From: Pseudomonas tohonis
GTDB taxonomy: Bacteria > Pseudomonadota > Gammaproteobacteria > Pseudomonadales > Pseudomonadaceae
Length of the DNA: 64,000 bases
Assembly: GCF_012767755.2 (NCBI RefSeq)
Contig: NZ_AP023189.1
Location: forward strand, 6,202,001-6,266,000
Direction of reading: 5' to 3'
Shown in pieces: positions 41,671-50,752 of this stretch (the stretch's first letter is position 1; each line of letters begins with the position of its first letter). Below the pieces are notes generated by a model. That model did no database searches. It was not told where the DNA came from and was given only the letters and a program-made list of their open reading frames with translations. Made by a program: the position numbers and the translations under genes.

Positions 41671-42930
41671 ATGTTTCGCGCCCTCACCCTCATTCTCCTT
41701 GCCTGCCTGCTCGCGCCGGCCGTCGCCGACGAGCGCGCGCAGACCCAGCAACAGCTGGACCAGGCCGCCAAGGACGTCACCGAACTCAAGAAACTCCTCA
41801 AGCAGCTGCAGGAGGAGAAGTCCGGCGTGCAGGCGGACCTGAAGAAAACCGAATCGGAGATGGGCCAGCTGGAAAAGCAGGTCAAGGACCTGCAACAGGA
41901 ACTCGACAAGGGAGAAGGCGAAGTGAGGCGCCTGGACCAGGAGAAAAAAAAGCTCCAGGGCGCGCGCCTTGAACAGCAGAGGCTGATCGGCATCCAGGCG
42001 CGCGCCGCCTACCAGAGTGGCCAGCAGGAATACCTCAAGCTGCTGCTCAACCAGCAGCACCCCGAGAAATTCGCCCGCACCCTCACCTACTACGACTACC
42101 TCAGCCAGGCCCGCCTGGAGCAGCTCGACGCCTTCAACGAGACCCTGCGCCAACTGGCCAACGTCGAGCGCGACATCGCCAGCCAGCAGGCCGCGCTCGT
42201 CGAGCAGAAGAGCGCCCTGGACGGCCGCCGCGAGCAGCTCGCCGGCCTGCGCAAGGAGCGCCAGCTGGCCCTGGCCAAGCTCAACCGCGACGTGACCGAC
42301 CGCGACCAGAAGCTCAAGGCCCGCCAGCAGGAGCAGGCCGAGCTGGGCCGCGTGCTCAAGACCATCGAGGAAACCCTCGCCCGCCAGGCCCGCGAGGCCG
42401 AAGAGGCACGCAAGCGCGAACTGGCCGAACGGCAGCGCCAGGAAGACGAGCTCAAGCGCTCCCCGGCCGCCGCCAAATCCCTTTCCGGCCCCCTGGTTTC
42501 GAGCACCGGCGGCAACTTCGGCGGCCCCTTCGCCAGTGCTCGGGGCAAGCTGCCCTGGCCGGTCGATGGCCGTCTCGTTGCGAGATTTGGAACTCCTCGC
42601 GGCGAAGACGCACGAACTAAGTGGGACGGCGTGCTGATCGGCGCCGCCGCAGGCAGCCAGGTGCGCGCCGTGCATGGGGGCCGCGTGGTCTTCGCCGACT
42701 GGTTGCGCGGCGCGGGGCTGTTGGTCATCCTCGACCACGGCAACGGCTTCCTGAGCCTGTACGGCCACAACCAGAGCCTGTTGAAAAATGCCGGCGACAT
42801 CGTCAAGGCGGGGGAGTCCATCGCCACCGTCGGCACCAGTGGCGGGCAGGATACGCCCGCGTTGTATTTCGCCATCCGCCAGCAGGGCCGCCCCAGCGAC
42901 CCCGCGCAGTGGTGCCGGGCGCAAGGATAA
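41671..42930 (+). CDS. envC: EnvC-like murein hydrolase activator
   Basis: 419 residues from ATG 41671. A signal peptide (LTLILLACLLAPAVA) precedes a ~240-residue coiled coil rich in Gln, Glu and Lys, and then a C-terminal LytM/M23 domain (~295-415). The zinc ligands are not all conserved: WDGVLI replaces the usual HxGxD region and YGHN the second motif, so it is likely a non-catalytic activator of amidases at the septum. It contains an A8 run (41944-41951) that leaves the frame intact. Followed 31 bp later by ctpA. Confidence 0.92.
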   Translation: MFRALTLILLACLLAPAVADERAQTQQQLDQAAKDVTELKKLLKQLQEEKSGVQADLKKTESEMGQLEKQVKDLQQELDKGEGEVRRLDQEKKKLQGARLEQQRLIGIQARAAYQSGQQEYLKLLLNQQHPEKFARTLTYYDYLSQARLEQLDAFNETLRQLANVERDIASQQAALVEQKSALDGRREQLAGLRKERQLALAKLNRDVTDRDQKLKARQQEQAELGRVLKTIEETLARQAREAEEARKRELAERQRQEDELKRSPAAAKSLSGPLVSSTGGNFGGPFASARGKLPWPVDGRLVARFGTPRGEDARTKWDGVLIGAAAGSQVRAVHGGRVVFADWLRGAGLLVILDHGNGFLSLYGHNQSLLKNAGDIVKAGESIATVGTSGGQDTPALYFAIRQQGRPSDPAQWCRAQG

Positions 42931-42961
42931 GCGCCACTTCATTCCGTAGGAGTTGATTCGC

Positions 42962-44284
42962 ATGCCGCATCTGTCCCGCCTTACCTCCCTGGCCATGGCC
43001 CTGGCGCTGCTCGGCGGTGCATCGCTCGCCTCCGCCGCCCAGGAGCCCGCAGCGACGGCGCCGGCGCCGGCGGCGAACGGCAAGGCACCGCTGCCCCTGG
43101 ACGAGCTGCGCACCTTCGCCGAGGTGCTGGACCGGATCAAATCCGCCTACGTCGAACCGGTGGACGACAAGACCCTGCTGGAGAACGCCATCAAGGGCAT
43201 GCTCAGCAACCTCGACCCGCACTCCGCGTACCTGGAGCCCGAGGCGTTCCAGGAGCTGCAGGAAAGCACCAGCGGCGAGTTCGGCGGCCTGGGCATCGAA
43301 GTGGGCACCGAGGACGGCTTCATCAAGGTCGTCTCGCCCATCGACGACACCCCCGCCTCCAAGGCCGGCATCCAGCCGGGCGACCTGATCGTCAAGATCG
43401 ACGGCCAGCCGACCAAGGGCCTGTCGATGATGGAAGCCGTGGACAAGATGCGCGGCAAGGCCGGCAGCCCCATCGTGCTGACCCTGGTACGCGAGGGCGG
43501 CCAGCCCTTCGATGTCGAGCTCAAGCGCGCGGTGATCAAGGTCAAGAGCGTCAAGAGCCAGCTGCTGGACAAGAACTACGGCTACATCCGCATCACCCAG
43601 TTCCAGGTCAACACCGGCGAGGAAGTGGGCAAGGCGCTGGCCAAGCTGCGCAAGGACAACGGCGACAAGAAACTCGCCGGCCTGGTCCTCGACCTGCGCA
43701 ACAACCCCGGCGGCGTGCTGCAGTCCGCGGTGGAGGTGGCCGACCACTTCCTCACCAAGGGCCTGATCGTCTACACCAAGGGCCGCATCGCCAACTCCGA
43801 GCTGCGCTTCTCCGCCGACCCGGCCGACGCCAGCGAAGGCGTACCGCTGGTGGTGCTGATCAACGGCGGCAGCGCCTCGGCGGCCGAGATCGTCGCCGGC
43901 GCCCTGCAGGACCACAAGCGTGGCGTGCTAATGGGCACCGACAGCTTCGGCAAGGGCTCGGTACAGACCGTGCTGCCGCTGAACAACGACCGCGCCCTGA
44001 AGCTCACCACCGCGCTCTACTTCACCCCCAACGGCCGCTCCATCCAGGCCCAGGGCATCGTCCCCGACGTGGAAGTGGCCCGCGCCAAGGTGACCCGCGA
44101 GCAGGACAGCGAAAACTTCAAGGAAGCCGACCTCGCCGGCCACCTCGGCAACGGCAACGGTGGCGCCGACAAGCCCAGCTCCGGCAAGGCCAAGGCCGCC
44201 CAGGCCCGCCCGCAGGACGACGACTACCAGTTGAACCAGGCGCTGAACCTGCTCAAGGGCCTGAACGTCACCCGCGGGGATTGA
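42962..44284 (+). CDS. ctpA: Carboxy-terminal processing protease CtpA (S41)
   Basis: 440 residues from ATG 42962, with TAGGAG 9 bases upstream. Signal peptide, then PDZ domain (~95-180: GIEVGTEDGFIKVVSPIDDTPASKAGIQPGD) and S41 catalytic core with the Ser in NGGSASAAEIVAGALQD and the Lys in TDSFGKGSVQT. In P. aeruginosa CtpA with LbcA degrades cell-wall hydrolases. Its position directly after envC, an amidase activator, suits peptidoglycan-turnover control. Confidence 0.95.
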   Translation: MPHLSRLTSLAMALALLGGASLASAAQEPAATAPAPAANGKAPLPLDELRTFAEVLDRIKSAYVEPVDDKTLLENAIKGMLSNLDPHSAYLEPEAFQELQESTSGEFGGLGIEVGTEDGFIKVVSPIDDTPASKAGIQPGDLIVKIDGQPTKGLSMMEAVDKMRGKAGSPIVLTLVREGGQPFDVELKRAVIKVKSVKSQLLDKNYGYIRITQFQVNTGEEVGKALAKLRKDNGDKKLAGLVLDLRNNPGGVLQSAVEVADHFLTKGLIVYTKGRIANSELRFSADPADASEGVPLVVLINGGSASAAEIVAGALQDHKRGVLMGTDSFGKGSVQTVLPLNNDRALKLTTALYFTPNGRSIQAQGIVPDVEVARAKVTREQDSENFKEADLAGHLGNGNGGADKPSSGKAKAAQARPQDDDYQLNQALNLLKGLNVTRGD

Positions 44285-44285
44285 G

Positions 44286-45269
44286 GTGAGCCGGGGAGCC
44301 TGGCTGCTGGCGCTGCTGCTCGGCGCGTCGGCGATCCAGGCCCGCGATCCCCTTCCGCCCCTGCCCCGGCTGCCCCTCGCGGCGCCGGAGCAGGCGGCGC
44401 CCACCCCGGCGCTGCCCATCCAGCCCGGCCCCTTGAGACTCGGCCCCGAGCAGCCGGCCACTGCCTCGCCCACCGCCCCTTCCAACCCAGGCCCGGCAAC
44501 ACCGCCCGCCCGGGCCGACAGGCCGGCGAAGACCGCCTCCCCCGCTCCGGCCACCCCGCTCGACAGCCGCCAGCGTCCACGCCTGACCCTGGTGATCGAC
44601 GACCTCGGCCAGACGCCCGAGCGCGATCGCCGCGTGCTCGCCCTGCCCGGCCCGGTGGCCCTGTCGATCATCCCCGACGCGCCCCACGCCACCCAGCTGG
44701 CCAACACCGCCCACGCCGCCGGCAAGACGGTGATGCTGCACCTGCCCATGGACCCGGCCGGCGGCCCCTTCGCCTGGCACCCGGGCATGCCGGTGGACGA
44801 ACTGCAGCGGCGCCTCGACGCCGCCTTGCGCGTAGTGCCCCACGCCCAGGGCCTGAACAACCACATGGGCAGCCGCATGACCGCCCAGCCCCAGGCCATG
44901 GCCTGGCTGATGCACCGCCTGCAGGGCGATCACCGTTTCTTCATCGACAGCCGCACCAGCGCCGCCACCGTGGCCGCCGCCGAAGCACAGAAGATCGGCC
45001 TGGCGAGCCTCTCGCGGGACGTCTTCCTCGACGACGACATGCGCCCCGAAGCCATCGCCGCGCAGTTCGAAGCCGCCCTCAAGCTCGCCCGCAAGCAGGG
45101 CTCGGCGGTGATGATCGGCCACCCCCACCCCGCCACCCTGGCGTTGCTCGAACGCGAGCTGCCACGCCTGAAGGCGCAGGGCTTCGAGCTGATCGGGGTG
45201 CAGCAGATGATCGCCCTGCGCAGCAACCGCGCCATGGCGGCTCACGGCAAGGGCGGCGTCTACCGCTGA
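44286..45269 (+). CDS. Divergent polysaccharide deacetylase family protein
   Basis: 327 residues from GTG 44286, one base after the ctpA stop. Signal peptide (LLALLLGASAIQA), a Pro/Ala-rich linker (~25-95), then a NodB-like fold: LVIDDLGQ, MLHLPMDP, LNNHMGSRMT, FFIDSRTS, VMIGHPHPAT. These are the motifs of the DUF610/PF04748 family, periplasmic and often next to envC/ctpA. Likely acts on an envelope polysaccharide; substrate not established. Confidence 0.88.
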   Translation: MSRGAWLLALLLGASAIQARDPLPPLPRLPLAAPEQAAPTPALPIQPGPLRLGPEQPATASPTAPSNPGPATPPARADRPAKTASPAPATPLDSRQRPRLTLVIDDLGQTPERDRRVLALPGPVALSIIPDAPHATQLANTAHAAGKTVMLHLPMDPAGGPFAWHPGMPVDELQRRLDAALRVVPHAQGLNNHMGSRMTAQPQAMAWLMHRLQGDHRFFIDSRTSAATVAAAEAQKIGLASLSRDVFLDDDMRPEAIAAQFEAALKLARKQGSAVMIGHPHPATLALLERELPRLKAQGFELIGVQQMIALRSNRAMAAHGKGGVYR

Positions 45270-45366
45270 ATCGGCGTGCGCCAGTGCATGTTCCCCGGCG
45301 CAGCGGCTGGGCAAACGGACGTCGAGTCCTTAGGCTTCAGCGCTTCTCCCGCAAGGATGCCGTTCC

Positions 45367-46857
45367 ATGCCCCGTCGCCAATCCCTGATCAAGGCCCTCG
45401 TCATCCTGGCGTTCGTCATCGCCGCCGTGGTGCCAACGGGCTACCTCTGGATCATCGTCAGCGCCAAGCTGGAACTCGGCGGCGCCAGCCCGGGCGAAGC
45501 AGTCGTGGGCACCACCAGCCGCGTCGAGCAGCGGGCCCGGCAGCAATACTGCACCGGCGTGCTAGCGACACCGAAGAACACCTGGCTGGTCGGCCGCATG
45601 GACCGCGCGGAAAAGACCGAAGGCCAGCCCGGCATCGACCTCGATGCCCTGATCCGCGGCAACGCTGCCGAACAGGACGACGAGGAACCCTCGGGCTTCG
45701 GCGGCCTCTTCGGCGGCGGCTTGTCCAGCGACCCGCAGACCACCTACCTGTCACGGCTCGACGACAAAGGTGAATTCGTCCAGGTCGCCCACCTCGGCGA
45801 AACCGCCTGCCTGGTGGCGACGCCCGATGGCGACACCCTCTACCTGCTCACCGGCGTCAACCGCCCCGAGGATGCGCAGCAGGCGGACATCCGGCAGACG
45901 GTGGTCCTGCGCAGCGACGACCAGGGCACCAGCTGGGCACCCCTGGAACAGGGCCTGCTGGCCGAAGCCAACGACCTGGCCTGGTCGCTCGAGCCCTACT
46001 TCTTCGACAACCAGCAGGTATGGGCCTGGGCCAGCCTGCCGCAGAGCGGCAGCGCCTATGGCGAGCCCGAGAACCTGCGCGGCGGCCTCTACTACTCGCC
46101 CGACCAGGGCGCGACCCGCGAGGCGATCATCGCCAGCGACGACCTCTTGGTCAGCCTCGACGCCATCCGCAGCCGCGCACCGGAAGGCGTCAACTGGGGC
46201 GACTACAACGGCGAGTACGGCCGCATCACAAGCTATGTCCAGCAGTTCGACGACCAGCACGCGGCGATCTGGGTCTCGCAGTCCTTCCTCTACGGCGAGC
46301 CCGACGGCAAGTACCTCACCACCCCGGTGTTCGTCACCAGCAAGGCCCGCCTGGTACGTGACGGCGGCCAGTGGCAGATGGAGCCGCTGGAGCGGGAGTA
46401 CGGCCTGCACCTGGACGAGGTGGTGGGCAACGACGACGAGCGCGTGATCGCGGTGATCGAGCGCGAGGGGGACGAAGCCACCCAGGTCGCCGAACTGGAC
46501 CGGCAGACCCTCACCTGGCAACCCCGGGGTAGCCTGCCCAGCCCGTTCTGGCCACTGCCCTCCAGTACCGGCCTGCGCGGGTTCAGCATCGGCAAGGGGG
46601 TGCTGCTGGCCAATACCGACAGCAGCTACAGCGTCCCCCTGTGGCTCTACCCCACGGCCGATGGCGAGCCGGCGACCATTTCCTCCGACGCGGTGTTCTA
46701 TTCACGGGACTGGGGCCGGAGCTGGAGCCGCCTCGCCATCGAAGGCTACCTGGGCGTGCAGGGACTGGACCCGCGCACCGACCGGGTGTTCTGGGCGGAA
46801 GGCGACTGGTACGACGTCAACCCGGACAAGCGCATCCACAGCTACCGCCTGGACTAA
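45367..46857 (+). CDS. Membrane-anchored Asp-box (BNR) beta-propeller-like protein
   Basis: 496 residues from ATG 45367. An N-terminal membrane helix (ALVILAFVIAAVVPTGYLWIIV) is followed by an extracytoplasmic domain with at least three BNR/Asp-box motifs: RSDDQGTSW, SPDQGATR and SRDWGRSW, typical of sialidase-like propellers. A Gly-rich loop (SGFGGLFGGG) lies near residue 112. Catalytic sialidase residues were not identified. Function unknown. It follows the envC-ctpA-deacetylase group after ~100 bp and may be a separate unit. Confidence 0.7.
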   Translation: MPRRQSLIKALVILAFVIAAVVPTGYLWIIVSAKLELGGASPGEAVVGTTSRVEQRARQQYCTGVLATPKNTWLVGRMDRAEKTEGQPGIDLDALIRGNAAEQDDEEPSGFGGLFGGGLSSDPQTTYLSRLDDKGEFVQVAHLGETACLVATPDGDTLYLLTGVNRPEDAQQADIRQTVVLRSDDQGTSWAPLEQGLLAEANDLAWSLEPYFFDNQQVWAWASLPQSGSAYGEPENLRGGLYYSPDQGATREAIIASDDLLVSLDAIRSRAPEGVNWGDYNGEYGRITSYVQQFDDQHAAIWVSQSFLYGEPDGKYLTTPVFVTSKARLVRDGGQWQMEPLEREYGLHLDEVVGNDDERVIAVIEREGDEATQVAELDRQTLTWQPRGSLPSPFWPLPSSTGLRGFSIGKGVLLANTDSSYSVPLWLYPTADGEPATISSDAVFYSRDWGRSWSRLAIEGYLGVQGLDPRTDRVFWAEGDWYDVNPDKRIHSYRLD

Positions 46858-46974
46858 CGCGCACGGCGAATCCTGCCGGAACGGCTCTGCATGAAGGTGT
46901 TCATGGGTAATGGGCAGCCCGCGTGCATGCGGGGCCTGGTCGACAGAACGTCAACGCACCAGAACGGTGCAAGC

Positions 46975-47000
46975 GCCACCCACCCTGCTGGGTGGGTGGC
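46975..47000. terminator. Bidirectional hairpin between convergent genes
   Basis: GCCACCCACCC-TGCT-GGGTGGGTGGC, an 11-bp perfect stem, 11 bp beyond the stop of the minus-strand binding protein. No T-run. Confidence 0.7.
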
Positions 47001-47011
47001 GGCAGGCGGGA

Positions 47012-47773
47012 TCACAGGTAGTTCTTGGTCACTTCGTCGACGAAGCCATCGGCGCGCATCTGGTCGAGGGCCTTCTGCAGGCGCTCGATCACCTCGTCCG
47101 GGGTGTCCTTGTTGAACGCCAGGTACAGCTCGGCATCATTGAAGCGCAGCACGGTCTGCAGGCCGGTGACGCCTTCCTGCTTGGCCAGGTAGCGGCCGAC
47201 CGGGTCGGTGGTGGCCCACAGGTCGATCTGGCCCTTGATCAGCTTCTTCACGTTCTCCTGGTCACGCAGGGCGTTCTGCGGGGACAGGCCCTGGCTTTCC
47301 AGGTGCTGGCTCACGGCGTCGTTCTTGTAGGCGCCGATGCGGTACTGGCCGGCGCTCTTCAGGTCCTTGAGGGCGATGTTGTTGCCCGGAGCGGCGAGCA
47401 GCACCCAGCCGGTCTTGGCGACGGGGCCGACCCATTTGAACAGCGGCTGGCGCTCGGGGGTGAAGGTGGTGGAGAACAGGCCGTAGTTGGGCTTGTCCAG
47501 GGTCAGGCGATACAGCCGGTCCCAGGGGAAGCGCAGGGTGAGGGTGTATTCGATGTTCGCGCGCTTGAACATCTCGCGGACGATATCGGTGCTGATGCCG
47601 TCGATGCCGTCGTCGCGGGCGAAGTTCTTGTCGTCCACCGCCATGTTGAAGGGCGGGAAGTTCTCGGTCAGCAGCACGACCTTGTAGTCGGCCGGAAGCT
47701 CGGCGCGGGCCCCGAAGGCTAGGAACATCAGGCCCAGGGTCAGGGCGTTTCTCATCAGTTTGTGCATTGTCAT
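47012..47773 (-). CDS. Periplasmic substrate-binding protein (SBP family 3), copy 2
   Basis: 253 residues from ATG 47773 (MTMHKLMRNAL); ATG 47767 is also possible. Signal peptide ending FGARA, then a type II binding fold: VVLLTENFPPFNMA, GIDGISTDIVREMFKRANI, FPWDRLYR. Lineage of amino-acid-type extracytoplasmic binding proteins. Very similar along its whole length to the adjacent gene at 47899. No ABC permease or ATPase is nearby, so it may serve a distant transporter or act as a sensor. Substrate unknown. Confidence 0.88.
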   Translation of the reverse strand: MTMHKLMRNALTLGLMFLAFGARAELPADYKVVLLTENFPPFNMAVDDKNFARDDGIDGISTDIVREMFKRANIEYTLTLRFPWDRLYRLTLDKPNYGLFSTTFTPERQPLFKWVGPVAKTGWVLLAAPGNNIALKDLKSAGQYRIGAYKNDAVSQHLESQGLSPQNALRDQENVKKLIKGQIDLWATTDPVGRYLAKQEGVTGLQTVLRFNDAELYLAFNKDTPDEVIERLQKALDQMRADGFVDEVTKNYL

Positions 47774-47868
47774 CCGCTCGCTTGAATTTGTGGTTATGGC
47801 TAGCGACTTCCCTGCATGGGCCTCGGCCCACGGACGTATGGATCGCCCCGTCCTGCCATCCAATGGCA

Positions 47869-47893
47869 AGCGACCGGCTCTTGGCCGGTCGCT
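47869..47893 (-). terminator. Hairpin between the two binding-protein genes
   Basis: AGCGACCGGC-TCTTG-GCCGGTCGCT, 10-bp perfect arms, right after the stop of the upstream (minus strand) binding-protein gene. May attenuate expression between the tandem copies. Confidence 0.6.
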
Positions 47894-47898
47894 GGGTA

Positions 47899-48654
47899 TC
47901 ACAGGTAGCTGTTGAGGATCTGGTCGACCAGGCCCTCGGCGCGCATCTTGTCCAGCGCGTCCTGCAGGCGCTTGACCACCTCGTCGGGGGTCTCCTTGTT
48001 CAGCGCCAGGAACAGCTCGGCCTTGTTGAAACGCAGCACGGTCTTCAGGCCCGAGACGCCTTCCTGCTTGGCCAGGTAGCGGCCGGCGGGGTCACCGGTG
48101 GCCCAGAGGTCGATCTGGCCCTTCTCCAGCTTCTTGGCGTTTTCCTGGTCACGCAGGGAGGTGGTGGCCTCGATGCCTTTCTCGGCCAGGGCCTGGGAGA
48201 TGGCATCGCCCTTGTAGGCGCCGACCTTGTATTGCTTGGCCTGCTCCAGGCTGGTGAGGCTGATGGTGCTGTCGCCACGGGCGAGCAGGACCCAGTCGTC
48301 GGGGCCGATGGGGCCGACCCACTTGAAGGACTGCTCGCGCTCCGGCAGGCGGGCGGTGACGAAGATGCCGTAGTCGGGCTTCTCCAGCGCCAGCTTGTAG
48401 ATGCGGTCCCAGGGGAAGCGCAGGGTCAGGTTGTACTTGATGCCCGCGCGCTTGAACATTTCCTTCACCACGTCCACGGCGATGCCGTCGACGTTGTCTT
48501 CCTGAGCGAAGTTCTTTCCGTTGATCGCCATGTTGTAGGGCGGGAAATTCTCCGTCAGCAGCACCACCGAGTAATTCTCATCCACATCGGCGCGGGCGAA
48601 TCCGGCCAGCACCATGAGAGTGCCCGCCAGAGCGAGCAGGAGGCGTTTCGACAT
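47899..48654 (-). CDS. Periplasmic substrate-binding protein (SBP family 3), copy 1
   Basis: 251 residues from ATG 48654 (MSKRLLLALAG). Signal peptide ending GFARA, then VVLLTENFPPYNMAINGKNF and NVDGIAVDVVKEMFKRAGI, closely matching the downstream copy; both end with the same NSYL/KNYL. A tandem duplication with divergence concentrated in the middle (ligand-facing) region, e.g. LPEREQSFKWVGPIGPDDW against TPERQPLFKWVGPVAKTGW. No transporter partner in the window. Confidence 0.88.
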   Translation of the reverse strand: MSKRLLLALAGTLMVLAGFARADVDENYSVVLLTENFPPYNMAINGKNFAQEDNVDGIAVDVVKEMFKRAGIKYNLTLRFPWDRIYKLALEKPDYGIFVTARLPEREQSFKWVGPIGPDDWVLLARGDSTISLTSLEQAKQYKVGAYKGDAISQALAEKGIEATTSLRDQENAKKLEKGQIDLWATGDPAGRYLAKQEGVSGLKTVLRFNKAELFLALNKETPDEVVKRLQDALDKMRAEGLVDQILNSYL

Positions 48655-48791
48655 ATACAACTACCTTGTAAGGAGGGATGGGAAAAACCGCTGATTCGGT
48701 CCCCGTGGGTACAGGGTAACGACGTCAGCCGCCCAGGCTGCGAACCGGATCACGGTTGCAGCCGAAGCTCAATTAAAGGCAAGAATCGTGC

Positions 48792-49562
48792 TCAACGCAC
48801 GACGATGCCGCGACTTGCGAGATAGGCCTTGGCTTCCGGCACGGTGAATTCGCCGAAGTGGAAGATGCTCGCCGCGAGGACCGCGTCGGCCTTGCCTTCG
48901 AGAATGCCGGCCGCCAGGTGCTCCAGGTTGCCCACGCCACCGGAGGCGATCACCGGGATGCCGACGGTTTCGCTGATGGCCCGGGTGACGCCGAGGTCGT
49001 AGCCGCTCTTCACGCCGTCCTGGTCCATGCTGGTCAGGAGGATCTCGCCGGCACCCAGCTCTTCCATCTTCTTCGACCAGGCCACGGCATCCAGGCCGGT
49101 GGGCTTGCGCCCGCCGTGGGTGAAAATTTCCCAGCGCGGCGTTTCCCCGGGCGCGGAAACCTTCTTCGCATCGATGGCGACCACGATGCACTGGGAACCG
49201 AAACGCGCGGCGGCCTCGCCGACGAACTCGGGGTTGAACACCGCGGCGGTGTTGATCGAGACCTTGTCGGCCCCGGCGTTGAGCAGGTTGCGGATGTCCT
49301 GCACGGTGCGCACGCCACCGCCCACGGTCAGCGGGATGAACACCTGGCTGGCCATGCGCTCCACCGTGTGCAGGGTGGTGTCGCGGCCATCGACGCTGGC
49401 GGTAATGTCGAGGAAGGTGATCTCGTCCGCGCCCTGCTCGTCGTAGCGACGGGCGATCTCCACCGGATCGCCGGCGTCGCGGATGTTCTCGAACTTCACG
49501 CCCTTGACCACGCGACCGTTGTCCACGTCGAGGCAGGGGATGATGCGTTTAGCCAGGGCCAT
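48792..49562 (-). CDS. hisF: Imidazole glycerol phosphate synthase, cyclase subunit
   Basis: 256 residues from ATG 49562 ([21 protein letters not shown]). Half-barrel phosphate-binding motifs [11 protein letters not shown] and [13 protein letters not shown], and catalytic Asp in CLDVD and TSMDQDG, are present. With HisH it converts PRFAR plus glutamine-derived ammonia to IGP and AICAR. Separated from hisA by 83 bp of repeat-like sequence. Confidence 0.98.
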   Translation of the reverse strand: MALAKRIIPCLDVDNGRVVKGVKFENIRDAGDPVEIARRYDEQGADEITFLDITASVDGRDTTLHTVERMASQVFIPLTVGGGVRTVQDIRNLLNAGADKVSINTAAVFNPEFVGEAAARFGSQCIVVAIDAKKVSAPGETPRWEIFTHGGRKPTGLDAVAWSKKMEELGAGEILLTSMDQDGVKSGYDLGVTRAISETVGIPVIASGGVGNLEHLAAGILEGKADAVLAASIFHFGEFTVPEAKAYLASRGIVVR

Positions 49563-49645
49563 TCTTTTTCTCCGAAAAACAGCTGCAGGCTGCAAGCGGC
49601 AGGCTTCAAGAGCGAGCCAGGGCCAGCAGCACCGTTACGTGTCGC
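49563..49645. repeat. Degenerate palindromic repeat between hisA and hisF
   Basis: AGCTGCAGGCTGCAAGCGGCAGGC followed by a loop and CTTGCCGCCTGTCGC (the latter inside the hisA 3' end) resembles the better-preserved element at 50417-50487. Intergenic repeat of the CAAGCTGCAAGC type seen in pseudomonads. Confidence 0.5.
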
Positions 49646-50392
49646 TTAAGGCTTGCCGCCTGTCGCTGCGTCGCAGAAGGCCTGGGCCTCGGCGACATCC
49701 AGGGTGCCTTCGTAGATGGCGCGACCGGTGATAGCGCCGATGATGCCGGGGGCCTTGGCGGACAGCAGCTTCTCGATGTCACCCAGGTTGTGGATGCCGC
49801 CGGAGGCGATCACCGGGATGCGGCTGGCGGCGGCCAGGGCCGCGGTGGCCTCGACGTTGCAGCCCTGCATCATCCCGTCCTTGGCGATGTCGGTGTAGAC
49901 GATGGCGGAGACGCCATCGGCCTCGAAGCGACGGGCCAGGTCCACGGCCTGCACGGTGCTGACCTCGGCCCAGCCGTCGGTGGCGACGAAGCCGTCCTTG
50001 GCGTCCAGGCCGACGATGACCTTGCCCGGGAAGGCCTTGCACGCCTCGGTGACGAATTCCGGCTGCTTCACCGCCTTGGTGCCGATGATCACGTAGCTGA
50101 CGCCGGCCTTGACGTAGTGCTCGATGGTTTCCAGGGAGCGGATGCCGCCGCCGATCTGGATCGGCAGGTTCGGGTAGCGCCTGGCGATGGCGGTGACCAC
50201 CTCACCGTTCACCGGCTGGCCTTCGAAGGCGCCGTTCAGGTCCACCAGGTGCAGGCGGCGGCAGCCACCCTCCACCCACTTGGCGGCCATGCTCACCGGG
50301 TCATCGGAGAACACCGTGGAATCTTCCATGCGGCCCTGGCGCAAGCGCACGCAGGCACCGTCCTTCAGATCGATTGCGGGAATAATCAGCAT
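49646..50392 (-). CDS. hisA: Phosphoribosylformimino-5-aminoimidazole carboxamide ribotide isomerase
   Basis: 248 residues from ATG 50392 ([20 protein letters not shown]). Catalytic Asp8 in PAIDLKDG and Asp in [12 protein letters not shown], with phosphate loops IGGGIRS and IASGGIHN. The last few codons (DAATGGKP) run into a palindromic repeat. Fourth step of histidine synthesis in this module. Confidence 0.98.
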   Translation of the reverse strand: MLIIPAIDLKDGACVRLRQGRMEDSTVFSDDPVSMAAKWVEGGCRRLHLVDLNGAFEGQPVNGEVVTAIARRYPNLPIQIGGGIRSLETIEHYVKAGVSYVIIGTKAVKQPEFVTEACKAFPGKVIVGLDAKDGFVATDGWAEVSTVQAVDLARRFEADGVSAIVYTDIAKDGMMQGCNVEATAALAAASRIPVIASGGIHNLGDIEKLLSAKAPGIIGAITGRAIYEGTLDVAEAQAFCDAATGGKP

Positions 50393-50416
50393 GTCTTTTT
50401 TCCTAACGTCAGAAAG

Positions 50417-50487
50417 AGCGACAAGTTGCGAGCCTCAAGCTGCAAGCAGGCGCATTCGTGTCTCTTGCAGCTTGGCTGCCTGTCGCT
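50417..50487. repeat. Palindromic intergenic repeat between DUF2164 gene and hisA
   Basis: The outer pair AGCGACA/TGTCGCT (50417-50423 and 50481-50487) and inner 11-bp pair CAAGCTGCAAG/CTTGCAGCTTG (50436-50446 and 50464-50474) make a long imperfect hairpin. It separates two genes of one operon and could tune downstream expression or mRNA decay. Confidence 0.7.
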
Positions 50488-50488
50488 T

Positions 50489-50749
50489 TCAGCTACCTTT
50501 TTCGAGCGCCCACAAATCGCTCTCGATGCTTTCGAACCTGTCTTTCAGGTGCGCCTGCACATCGAAGATCGCCTTGTTGTAGAAACTCGGGGCGAATTCC
50601 CGGGCGAAGAAATCCAGTACTTCCTCGGCCTCGAAGGAGCCCAGCTCCAGCTCGAAGCGCTCCGCCATGAAACGCTTGATCGCCAGCACGGCGCCTTGCG
50701 TCTGGGCGGCATCGAGTTGCAGGACGGGGGCTTTCTTCGCGCGGCTCAT
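50489..50749 (-). CDS. DUF2164 family protein within the his cluster
   Basis: 86 residues from ATG 50749, 3 bases after the hisH stop. Contains IKRFMAERFELELGSFEAEEVLDFFAREFAPSFYNKAIFD, the DUF2164 signature. The family is small, cytosolic and uncharacterised. Lies between hisH and hisA on the same strand, so co-transcribed with histidine genes; a metabolic link is only inferred. Confidence 0.88.
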   Translation of the reverse strand: MSRAKKAPVLQLDAAQTQGAVLAIKRFMAERFELELGSFEAEEVLDFFAREFAPSFYNKAIFDVQAHLKDRFESIESDLWALEKGS

Positions 50750-50752
50750 GGC

